DNA from: Marisa cornuarietis
Taxonomy: Eukaryota; Mollusca; Gastropoda; Architaenioglossa; Ampullariidae
Assembly: GCA_004794655.1 (NCBI GenBank)
Contig: SMMW01000125.1
Location: forward strand, 1,717,001-1,781,000
Direction: 5' to 3'
DNA length: 64,000 nucleotides
Positions 35,166-45,069 of the stretch are shown piece after piece (within the stretch, counting starts at the first letter, position 1; each line of letters starts with the position of its first letter). The translations under genes were made by a program, and so were the position numbers. The notes beneath the pieces are model-generated. The model was not told where the DNA came from. It worked only from the letters and a program-made list of their open reading frames with translations, and ran no database searches.

Positions 35166-36780
35166 CTACTTCTTATTCCTTTTCAACCCCAAGTGGAGCA
35201 TAGGGCCGCAACTACACCACGCCAGCGAACCCGGTTCTGGGCCTCCCTTCCTTAGTTGGGTCCATGTCATTCCAGCTGCCTCCGCCTCGCCGTGGACCGA
35301 TCTTCTCCACGTGTGTCTGGGTCTCCCAACCCTGCGTCTCCCCTGTGGGTTCCAGTCCAGAGCTTGTCGTGTTAGATTTTCGGCCGGCTTTCGCAGGGTG
35401 TGGCCGATCAAGCCCCACTTTCGCTTCTTGATGTCTTGGCTGGCAGGTTTCTGGTTGGCTCTCTCCCACAGGTATGCATTGGAGATTCTCTCGGGCAATC
35501 TGATGTTGAAAATGTGCCGCAGACATCTGTTTATGAATGTCTGAATCTTCCTGGTGATGTTGTTTGTTACACACCATGTCTCATACCCATATAGAAGGAC
35601 AGATTTTACGTTCGTATGAAAGATGCGGAACTTGGTGTGCGGAGATAATGCCTTGGAATTCCAGATGGGTCGCAGGATGTGGAATGCTTGCCTGGCTTTA
35701 TTTATTCTGCTTCTTACATCTTCATCTGCACCTCCATCCTTGGTGACTATGCTGCCTAGGTAGGTGAAGCGGTCAGTCTCTGTAATACATTCCCCGTGTA
35801 GCTGAAGTGGGGCTTCTTGCTTGTTGTTGATCCGCATTACCTCTGTCTTTTTAATGTTGATTGTCAGCCCAGTTGTCGCTGCTTCTTCTGAGAGCCGAGT
35901 GAGCTTTGTCTGTGCATGTTGTTTCTTGTGGGACAGCAGGCTGATGTCGTCTGCAAAGTCGAGATCCTCAAGTTGCATGGCAAAGGTCCATTGAATGCCT
36001 GTGTTGCTGTTAGAGGTTGTTCTTCTCATGATCCAGTCTATGACAATCAGGAAGATTGTCGGCGAGAGCATGCAACCTTGCCTTACTCCAGTCCTCACTG
36101 CAAAGGGGTCCGTCAGCTTCCCATTGTGGATCACCTGGCATGTCGAGTCCTCATACAGCTGTTGGATGATGGCAATGAACTTTGGTGGAGATCCATAGTG
36201 CTGCATCAACTTCCAGATGGTCTCTCTGTCTACGGAGTCAAATGCCTTCTCAAAGTCCACAAATGTCATGTATAGTGGGGACTGCCATTCGATGGATTGT
36301 TCAATAATGATTCGCAGTGTAGCAATATGGTCTATGCATGATCTACCCTGCCGAAAGCCTGCCTGTTCTTGCCGCAGTCTCTTGTCTAGGGCATTCTTCA
36401 GTCTGTCCAGGATGATTCTGGTCAGCACCTTGCTGGGAATGGACAGTAGCATAATCCCACGCCAGTTGCTGCACTGGGTCAGGTCACCTTTCTTGGGTAG
36501 CTTTACCAGATTGCCAGGTTTCCAGTCTGCTGGAACTTGCTCCTGCTTCCAAATTTTCTGCAGCAGGGGGTGTAGCATCTCTGCTGCGGCTGTTGGATCT
36601 GCCTTGAGTGCCTCTGCAGGAATTCCATCTGGGCCTGCCACCTTACCAGTTTTCAGAGATTTGATGGCTTTGACGATTTCTGCCTTGGTTGGTGGGTTGG
36701 TGTTCACCTGGAGTTGCTCGGTGGCTGGGGCAATGTCAAAAATTGTTGCTAGTGGTGGCCGGTTCAGTATTTTTTTTTAA
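35166..36780 (-). CDS. LINE reverse transcriptase domain
   Basis: An open frame of more than 513 codons with all RT landmarks: KSLKTGKVAGPDGIPAE, NWRGIMLLSIPSKV, QAGFRQGRSCIDHI, motif A FVDFEKAFDSVD, motif B RTGVRQGCMLSP, motif C DFADDISLLS, then the C-terminal LLYGYETW and RRVGRPRHTWRR blocks. It is uninterrupted from the linker junction to the stop. The usual start is not seen because the frame is entered from the linker by a frameshift at a homopolymer, so no separate start codon should be assumed. Confidence 0.85.
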
Positions 36781-37302
36781 ATTTTCTGCCCAGCGAAATC
36801 TGTGTTCTCCATCCCCAGTAATGACGCTGCCATTTTTATTCTTTACTGGCCTGCATGCATTGATGTTTTTCCGTCCTGACAGAGTTCTTGTAATTTCGTA
36901 TAGTCTTTTCATGTTATTTTGCCCAGCTGCTTGTTCTGCCTCTTCTGTCATCCTGTGTGCGAACTGTCTCTTGTCGTCTCTTGAACTCTTCTTCACTTCT
37001 TGGTTCATCTCCCAGTACTTTGCTCTGAGCTCTTCTTTTTCCTGCTGGTCTTGACACTGGCTGATCTTCTGCTTCAGCTCTTTCCTTTCCTCTATCTTTT
37101 TCCAGGTCCCTATGCTCAGCCATTCCTTGTGTTGTTTCTGTTTCTTTCCCAGAACACGTGTGCAGGCAGCCTTCCAGGTCTCCTGTAATCCTGTCCAGTG
37201 GTTGGCCACTGTTTCTTCAAAGAGTCCCTCCCGTGCCTCAAACCTGTTTTTGACTTCACAGTTGAACTCTTCTTGCTTCCTGCGATCTCTAAGAAACTGC
37301 AC
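36736..37302 (-). CDS. LINE linker between endonuclease and RT
   Basis: Highly charged helical segment (KKIEERKELKQKISQCQDQ, SSRDDKRQFAHRMTEEAEQ) ending with RTLSGRKNINACRPVKNKNG, the usual lead-in to the RT. It lies one frame off both neighbours. The exit shift coincides with a run of nine T (plus strand 36770-36778). Confidence 0.75.
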   Translation of the reverse strand: MQFLRDRRKQEEFNCEVKNRFEAREGLFEETVANHWTGLQETWKAACTRVLGKKQKQHKEWLSIGTWKKIEERKELKQKISQCQDQQEKEELRAKYWEMNQEVKKSSRDDKRQFAHRMTEEAEQAAGQNNMKRLYEITRTLSGRKNINACRPVKNKNGSVITGDGEHRFRWAENLKKNTEPATTSNNF

Positions 37303-37965
37303 GTTGAATTTGTGGTGCGGTCTGTCTGGTGACTCTTGTAGGACCTCAGCTTTATCTTCAAAATCGCTACAAGCAGGTGGTGGTCTGAGGCTGCATCTGC
37401 ACCACGCCTTACCCTGACATCCAGCAGACTTCTTCTAAACTGTCGATTAATGGCGATGTGATCGATCTGGTTTTCTGTATTTCCATCTGGTGAAGTCCAG
37501 GTGGTCTTGTGAATGGTTTTGTGAGGAAAGACTGTGCCTCCGATTACAAGGTCATTAAACAAGCAGAAGTCTGTGAACAGCTCACCATTCTCATTGCAGT
37601 TGCGCACACCGTGCTTTCCCATTATGTGTTCTTTGTCCGTGTTTTCATCTCCAACTTTGGCATTCATGTCGCCCATGATGATCTTCAGGTCTCGTCTTGG
37701 AGTACGATCAACAAGCGCTTGTAGGGAGTTGTAAAAGTCCTCCTTCTCCTCTTCTTTTGCTGCGTTGGTAGGTACATGGCACTGGATGATGGTGATCTTT
37801 CTTCCTTTGGAGTTGAACCGAGCTGACATGAGTCGTGGGGAAACTGGTTCCCATGATATTAGTGCCCTTGCAGCCTCCTGTGTCATCAGTACTGCTACTC
37901 CTTGTGAGTGGTCATGGTCAGGATCTTCATGTCCAGAGTAGATGAAGCAAGGAAGCAGTTGACAG
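37300..37965 (-). CDS. LINE AP-endonuclease domain (N-terminally truncated)
   Basis: Contains CFIYSGHEDPDHDHSQGVAV, KITIIQCHVPTNA, the catalytic block IIMGDMNAKVG, then VIGGTVFPHKTIHKTTW and NQIDHIAI, and the final ADAASDHHLLVA with the Asp-His pair. The first catalytic block (N-x-R-T) is missing. Upstream codons to 38033 are not homologous. Confidence 0.8.
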
Positions 37966-38154
37966 TTAGGAACTAGAAGTTGCAGACTAAGGAGCGAGAA
38001 AGTGAAGATATAACACACTTCAACTCCCCACATGTGACGTCATGGCTGCCTCTTCTCCATGGGGCAGAGACAGCGCGTGCCTCGACTGGGAAACAGGGGC
38101 TGTAGGGAAGCCGGTAGAGGTGGAGGGGGGATGTTGGTGTCTTTTGCCGTCACC

Positions 38155-38540
38155 AAAGGCCTGACCAGACGGGGGGAGGGACAGACGGGTCTGGTTACCC
38201 GGGCCCGCAGCTGTGAAGGAGACCCGGTCTTGGTCAGTAGATTTTTGCCTTTTCATTTCCTTTTCTTTTAAAGAAAGGTCTGAGGACAGAACACCTAAGC
38301 ATTACACATGGAGATGGTGAGTTTCAAGTCTGCAATTTACAATTGAGAACATAATTTTAGTTTAAACTAGGGATGGTGTCTTCGCGGTGGATGAATGGGC
38401 GGGTAGGAGGTAATGAGGAATGTTAATGTCAACGGGAAAGGGGAGGACTCCAACAACCCTAATTAAAGAAGATGACACCTTAAGAGGGACAATCGACGAC
38501 CTCTGGCAATGTACTAGCATCGCCATACAACAACACATCG
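38155..38540 (-). repeat. Inverted repeat, left arm
   Basis: Its reverse complement matches 41170-41690. Shared words include CCCGGGCCCGC, TTGGTCAGT(A/G)GAT, the CTTTTCTTTTAAAGAAAG tract, GGGGAGGA(C/T)TCC, TAGGAGGTA and GATGTCACC/GATGACACC. The arms flank the RTE-like LINE at 38983-40118 and are about 3 kb apart. Probably two insertions of one non-coding element in opposite orientation. Confidence 0.75.
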
Positions 38541-38982
38541 GACGGCAGGTCATTATCTTTCTCTACACTAAAACGTCCATATAAATATGTATCGCACATT
38601 TCCTTGCTCGGCACTAAAAACAAATACGATTGCAAAATGCAAAAACATAGAGACAGTCTTTAGGACAGTTTTGAAAACTTCTAAGGTGGTTATTGTATGA
38701 CACTTCAAAGTGATTCTTAGAATTGTTTGCACATTGCCAGTTACCGTTTCACAAAGTGACCGGTCTGTCAGTATTCTGGTCAGAGTACAGAAGGTGTTGC
38801 GGTCAACGAGGTGCCAACATCGGTTGAGTAGCTTTAGGACGGAGTCCTGGCAGCGAAGTCTCGGCTCACAAGAACAATCCGTGTTGACTGTATTATCCAA
38901 CTGTTTGCAAGTCATAAAGCCCGCAAAGCACCACTGCTACAAATTTAAGGGAATGGGTGCACCAAGTATTGTATTGACCTCT
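38541..38982. other. No recognised gene; one open minus frame
   Basis: A 115-codon minus frame (38915-38568) contains a protein-like stretch, DSVLKLLNRCWHLVDRNTF, then TLTRILTDRSLCETVTG. I do not recognise it and see no splice or start support. Confidence 0.25.
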
Positions 38983-40118
38983 ATTCAGTCAGTCAGTCAG
39001 TCGTCCCTTGCCTGGCACCTGGCGTTGGGGGGAGCACATGGATAGACGTGGCAGCGGATAGGCCCGCCACTCTTGCCTATTTTGGGCAATAGTCAGCAGG
39101 TCCTGTACAGGACGACCAGTCCAGTCTTTGACGTTCGTAAGCCAGTTCTTTCTCTGACCACCGCGGCGTCGGCCACCCTCCAAGGTGCCTTGAAGGATAG
39201 TCTTCGACAAGGTGTCGTGACGGGTTACATGGCCAAAGAAGACCAGCTTACGTCGCTTGACTGTTGATAGTAGAGGTTCCTGGTGTCCTACCAGTGTGGC
39301 CATCTTGTTTCTTACAAAGTCGTTGGTTTTGTGTTCTTTGTATGAGATCCGGAGCAGCCTCCTCAGACACTTGTGCTCGAATGCCTGGATTCTCCTTTCT
39401 GTTTCGGCGAGCAGAGTCCACGTGTCACATCCGTAGAGCAGGATCGGCACTACCAGGGATTTGTATAGCCTGTACTTGGTAGTGAACCTTATCTTGTGGC
39501 TATGCCAGATCCTATCTAGCCTAGCCATTGCTGCTGTTGCTGTTGCGATCCTGATGCGGATATCTTGCGTGGAGCTGCCGTCCTTGGAGAGAGTGGCTCC
39601 CAAGTACTTGAAGCTGCTTACCTCTTCGAGCTGTACCCCGTTCATATAGATCTCTGCTTTGCCGTTGCCATTGATCATAACTTTGCTCTTTTCTGTGCTG
39701 GTCTCCATTCCATATGCGTTTGAGCTGTCTGTCAGTCTGTTGGTGAGGTCTTGCAGTTCCTTGTTTGTACCTGCTGACAGATCTATATCATCTGCAAAGC
39801 GTAGGTTGCAGATTGGTCTTCCACCGATTGAAATGGAGGTATGGTGGTCATGAAGAGCTTCAATCATGATGTTCTCCAAGAATATATTAAACAACACGGG
39901 TGATAGGGGACATCCTTGACGTACCCCTACTGTGGTACGAAAGTAAGCTCCTATTTGGTTGTTAAGCAAAACTGTACTCGTTGAGCTGTTATACAACGCT
40001 TCAACAACTTGGACAAGCCCTTCTTCAATGTTGAATTTCCGCATCACATGCCATAGCCCCTCGTGCCAGACTCTGTCAAATGCCTTCTTAAAGTCAATGA
40101 AGTTGTGGTAAAGGTCTC
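38983..40118 (-). mobile_element. 5'-truncated RTE-like LINE (RT C-terminal two thirds)
   Basis: The open frame begins inside motif A (NFIDFKKAFDRVWHEGLWHV at about 40115-40050). It runs through VGVRQGCPLSPVLFNIFLEN, motif C RFADDIDLSAG, FKYLGATLSKDGSS and LLYGCDTWTLLAETERR to GGRRRGGQRKNWLTNVKDW. The 3' end is a tail of ACTG repeats (TCAGTCAGTCAGTCAG on plus at 38984-39001), as in the 24083 copy. There are no internal stops, so the insertion is young, but it cannot be autonomous since endonuclease and RT N-terminus are absent. Confidence 0.88.
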
Positions 40119-41118
40119 TAGGGGACAGTGTTGTGTTTGTCTCACCCTTAACTGTTCCTTGTACTGTATATACGGATAACGCCCACCTGTATCACACCTG
40201 CAATAGGCTGTTGGACATGAGGAACATTTACTGTCTTTAGGCTCAAATCGTTTCTCTAATCTGTTGAGGTTTTGACATCGCTGTTGACATACCATTCCTC
40301 ACTCTGGGGATGTTTTCTATGGAGCAGGGTACATAAAGTTTGATTCTTTAACATCGGGACCCGTGTTGGCTCTCGGCGGCTCTGGTCATATTCGCCAACA
40401 TACATCACAATAACTTGTAGGAACAAGCTCCATACCACTAGTGACACATACAGACTGGTAGACGCTTACCTCTCACCGTGACTAGTAACAACTGGCTATA
40501 AATAGATCAGTCGGTACATAATACACCGATATTGCGTGTATACAACTAGCACAATATATGTTGTGTAAAATGTGACAAAGAGAAAAGAGGATCTGCACAA
40601 CTAATGTGTTAATGTGACATCAGCAACATTGCTGTTTATCAAACGACACAAGTGATATGTACATATCAGTACATCTCGCTGTTTCTCACAGAAGATAAGC
40701 TTGTATGACACTGCTGTAGTGAGGGAAGGAAACATCTCTACTTATAATGTTCTTAGCAAGACAGCAAGAGATAATGAGGCTTTTTCTCTATAACAATCGT
40801 AATAATTACAGACAGTGAATATACAGGCACTGGATATGAACACGAGCAGTCGCTGATAACAGGAAGGTGTGATGTGTCAACGAAATCATGTGAGAAGCCA
40901 GTGGACTTGTTGCACCACTCGACACTGATAGGGTGAGAGGTTGACAGCGAGATGAGGTGAGAAGACAAGACCTGTTGTGTTGAGGCTTTATCTTCTCTTC
41001 CCAACACTGTGGCAGCACACCCCCTTTTTGATTCTATATTTTGCAATATTATTTGTTTTTGTGCTGCGTTTTTGTTTAAGTGCACTAAGCTCACTGCCAA
41101 GCAAGGAAATGTGCGAGA

Positions 41119-41132
41119 TATATATATATATA
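41119..41132. repeat. Short (TA)n run
   Basis: About seven TA units. Confidence 0.8.
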
Positions 41133-41164
41133 TAGAAGTTTTAGTGGAAGGAAAGACAATAACC

Positions 41165-41690
41165 AGCCGGCCGAGGTGTTAATTTACGACGATGCTGGTA
41201 CATCGCCACAGGTCGTCCGATCGTCATTTTCTTTAGTTACGGTTGTCGGAATCCTCCCCTATCCTGGTGACATCTTTCTTCCCTACCTCCTACCCGCCCA
41301 TCCACCATACCTGCCTCTTCACTCTCAATTCGGATTTGCTTGCAGGCCCACCCCCCTTCCCCATAGTGGCACATGTATCCAGCGGCCTTCCGCCTCCAGA
41401 TTGTCCAGCGAGAATATGATACCACTGACTACACTTCTCACCACAGGCCCGCCTTTCTTACGCATGGAAAGTGTATATTACAGACTTGGAACTCAACATC
41501 TGTATGTGTAATGCTTGGGTGTTCTTTTCTCAGATCTTTCTTTAAAAGAAAAAGAAAAGGAAAAGAAGGAAAAAGATCCACTGACCAAGGCCGGGCACCC
41601 TTCACAGCCACGCGGGCCCGGGTACACCAGACCCCCTGTCCCCCCCCCCTCTCGTCAGGCCTGATGGTATTCAAGTGTTCCTTGAAGGTG
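41165..41690 (+). repeat. Inverted repeat, right arm
   Basis: Counterpart of 38155-38540 in opposite orientation, slightly longer. It includes pyrimidine tracts and CCCGGGCCCGCG-like sequence. Open frames inside it look like chance translation. Confidence 0.75.
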
Positions 41691-42479
41691 TGTTTAACTC
41701 AGACTCCAATGCCTCCTAAATACACCGTTTAGTACAATAACTTGTGTAATATTATTTTGTACCTGTCTAAGAAATTTAATATATTTGCCTCTTCACGAAC
41801 CTGTTTGTGAATTAACACCTGCGCAAATTCCCTAGCTCCCCAGTGCTTACAGACTAGATTGTTGAATGATTGGGGTGCTTTGTGGGGAACAAAGGTTGAT
41901 AACAACATTACCTAACAAATAATAAAATTTCTCATTTGTCTTAATCATGTGAAATAAGAAATGACTAATCCACGCATAACTGAGAGATAAACTCCATACA
42001 ACAATTGCTATGGTGTTGTATTGAGTTGTAAGAGAAATGTCGACACTGAACCCTCGAGGTTTACGGTGCAGTCACTGATGTCTTGGTGCAGGTCAACTGT
42101 CGTCACAATAACAAATGGCGACAACAACTGCACATCAACTGTTGTGACTCATGTTGAAACTCAACTGCCCCGTGTTTCAAAGGTCGTATAGTTGGTTATC
42201 TCTCACACTTTGCAATCTGCGGCCGATACAAACACTTGGCTGATAAAGTTACTGACATAAAGAAAGATTTTTATGAAAACATGTCGACACGCCTCTGACC
42301 TGCTTTTCACTTTGATTAGAAGTCAGTGACAGACTCTTACAAACATGTCAGTGACTTAGTCTTGTCTTTGTCTCATATGCTGTGATTGTTGCTCGTTAAA
42401 ACTCATCACATAATGGACTGGTAGTTGTTATTGGTGCAGTATTATTATGCTCAGGATCAGCTAGAAATTTGTTGAAGTA

Positions 42480-42662
42480 TTTCGGTGGATCAGTTACTCA
42501 GCTCTGTTGAGAGAATTCAGGGATCAGTTGACCTCCTCTGCCACAAGTTGCGAGACAGTGAGTTTGACGAGTCACTTAAAACTGAGATAACCAAACAGTC
42601 ACATGATCATTGCTGTAGTAGTCCGTCTGTTACAGTCAACCACGGGCCACACTACGTGCAGG
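42480..42662 (+). CDS. Gene B putative 5' exon, helical
   Basis: The open frame ends at a strong donor (GTGCAG|GTGAGA). It encodes VDQLLSSVERIQGSVDLLCH, then KLRDSEFDESLKTEITKQ, a helical coiled-coil-like stretch. No ATG is available in the frame, so an acceptor near TTGAAG (about 42471-42477) and an earlier exon are implied. No counterpart seen in gene A. Confidence 0.4.
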
Positions 42663-42962
42663 TGAGAAGGAGGAGGTTCAAATCTCTCAACATGTTCTGT
42701 TTTTTATACAGCAGGTAGGAGGGTCTGCACGTCTCTATGAAAACAACACGTTTATTACACAAGTCTCTATGGCTGTGGGTTTTACTCCATAACTACGGGT
42801 AGAACTTCAGAGACACTGTTTATTGCATTGTTAATATCAAGCATCATGCTACTTTCTTACAGATTTCTTAAAATATCCAGTTTGACTTGTTAGTCTTGTC
42901 TTCCACCAGCAAAGTAACATGTCAGTCCTGACAGCGATCTCTCTCTTTGAATCTCTCTCTCC

Positions 42963-43038
<76 letters not shown>

Positions 43039-44026
43039 GACTGTATCTCAAATAACGTAGATTTTAGAGGTTGTTTTTCTGCTGTCAGCACATTACATGT
43101 AAAATCATATGAAAGATCAAGCATAAAATAATTCATGAAATATTCAAATAAATACACGCATAATAATTAGTAGATTGTAGACGGAGGTGGAGAACCGACC
43201 TATAGTTAATAATGAGAAGGATGAGTATAACGATTATAATGATACTGAACAGAAGGACAGTGATGAGTCTATAAAATAGTTTGTACGTATAAGATGCATC
43301 AATAAATCACCATTAGCACGATGAACCCCTTGCTGTGAGCTGAAGTTCTCATCCCTTTGTAAAACTGTAAGATTTGTACAGAAAAATGTCAGTATAGACA
43401 AACAATTGTAAGTCATCACATGCCCACTTCAAGAGATATGAGAAGAAGTCGGACGCTGACGCCAACTTTGAGCCCAACCACTCACCTGTACCAGGTATGA
43501 AGTCTATCATCGTCCGCGGTGTTTCTTCTCAGATCGCGAGGGCAGTCGATATCATCAATCAGACGATGCATGCAGAGGTTTGTTTGATTCAAAGGAAATC
43601 ACAGCACATACGGCAAACACATCACCAACTGGCAGAATTTGTTAGAAACCATCCGCAGCATTAACAGACAGTAGGTGGTGTAAAGTATTGCTTGTAAGCA
43701 GCACTGTAAGTCAGTAAATACCAGTTACAAATAGAGTTTGGAAATATTCAAACAGACTGTAAACTTCCTCATGTAGCGGAGGCTGTGCGCTGTTTGTGTC
43801 TCAGTCTTGCTGGTAATGTCTGAGCTGGAAGTACTGAGAACGATACATTTCTGCTCATATCTCCTGCACACCTCATTATAAAATGGTCCACAAGTCCTCC
43901 TCTATAATGTGCACTTGTATCTCAATGTGAAATATTGTACACACTCAATGTCTCAATAAATTATTGTCGCCATGTCTGACAGCTCCTGTTTAATCTGCGT
44001 CCAGCGCTGAGTGAAGCTCGGTGTCC

Positions 44027-44075
<49 letters not shown>

Positions 44076-45037
44076 GTGGGTTTCCTGTCCTGAGAAAGAG
44101 ACCAGACGGCAGACGCTGCCTTCCACACAATGGCTTCTGTACTGGGGAGACCACTGTCAGCAGGATATGGTCATCAGTCGTCTGCTCCACAACAGGTGAG
44201 ACAAATTTAAACACAATTGTCTGTTATACCTGTAGACAAATATGTATGCACCTCGACAATACCTGATACAATGGTTGTGAAGAGGTGAGAAAGAAGACAG
44301 GCGCTGATGTCGAGTTTGTCCCCAGACCCTCACCTGTACCAGGGACCAAAGTTCTCAACATTCGCGGGGTCCGTTCTCAGATCGAGGCGGCAGTCAGTTT
44401 CATCAAGTGTGAACTGAAACCTTCTGATGTCTTGTGAACTGTTGTGCACGGCCTTTGTGTTGAGTCGACGCCTCTACCAGCAGTTTGTGTGTCACGCCGG
44501 ACATGATCTACAGTTTTATCTACAACTACAGACTTTGCATTTGCTATGGACAAGAACTATTTCGTTATATATTGATATATATATATATATATATATATAA
44601 ATCTGCTTTTATCCTGATTAATAATGGCGTTGTGGATCTGCACTACTTTAGCTGTACCTCTTTCAAATCCTAATCTGTGAAAAGATCATCTGTGAAAGCT
44701 GACGAACAGTTGAAAGTCTTGACACCAATATATCAGTGGATTTGCAGTGCTTCTCTTCTGATAGCATGTGAATTCATTTGGTTTTTCAAAAACACATTCT
44801 GCAGGCAACCTATAATGAGCAGCCAAAACAAAACAAAAAAAGCCCACCCATCATTCTATGACTGGACTTACGGTGCGAACAGAAACATTTACAGCCTGGA
44901 TAAGTTTTTCAAATGATTTGTGCACAGTGGAGCATCTTCTTGCTAGATATCATTCCTACTATTTCATCTGGCATTCTCTAGACAACAATATTGCATGTTA
45001 TGTTGCGTGAATACATGTCTTTTTTGTGTGTGGGGGT

Positions 45038-45069
<32 letters not shown>

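Larger units (their letters stand above)
35160..37965 (-). mobile_element. Nearly complete non-LTR retrotransposon (APE endonuclease + RT)
   Basis: A single minus-strand element encodes endonuclease, linker and RT, ending near 35160 with an AATAAGAAGTAGAATAA tail. Frameshifts occur near 37300 and at the T-run at 36770-36778, so it is not intact. Endonuclease homology starts only at about 37960, so the N-terminal 60 or so residues are missing (5' truncation). The wording (MGDMNAKVG, NQIDHIAIN, VDFEKAFDSVDRETIW, FADDISLLS) is that of a very common invertebrate LINE. I leave the clade open between RTE-related and I/Nimb-related groups. Confidence 0.85.
40340..42430 (+). repeat. Block homologous to 32790-34140 (copy 2, gene B upstream flank)
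   Basis: Aligns in patches to copy 1. The pairing breaks where the right arm of the inverted repeat (41165-41690) has inserted. It ends shortly before the first putative gene B exon, so it may contain the gene B promoter and 5' UTR; no TATA box or start is pinned down. Confidence 0.5.

Noticed and set aside
35166..36707. Annotating the long RT frame as a host gene
   Set aside because: All RT motifs and its link to an adjacent endonuclease show it is a LINE, as are the overlapping plus-strand frames in the same region.
42485..42718. A start codon for gene B at 42485
   Set aside because: The first codon is GTG, not ATG, and the frame continues upstream from a likely acceptor. I treat it as an internal exon.
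44011..44266. A Cys-containing peptide (CGFPVLRKRPDGRRCLPHNG) as a secreted cysteine-rich peptide
   Set aside because: The frame comes out of the CAGA repeat, there is no signal peptide, and the donor site fits another frame.
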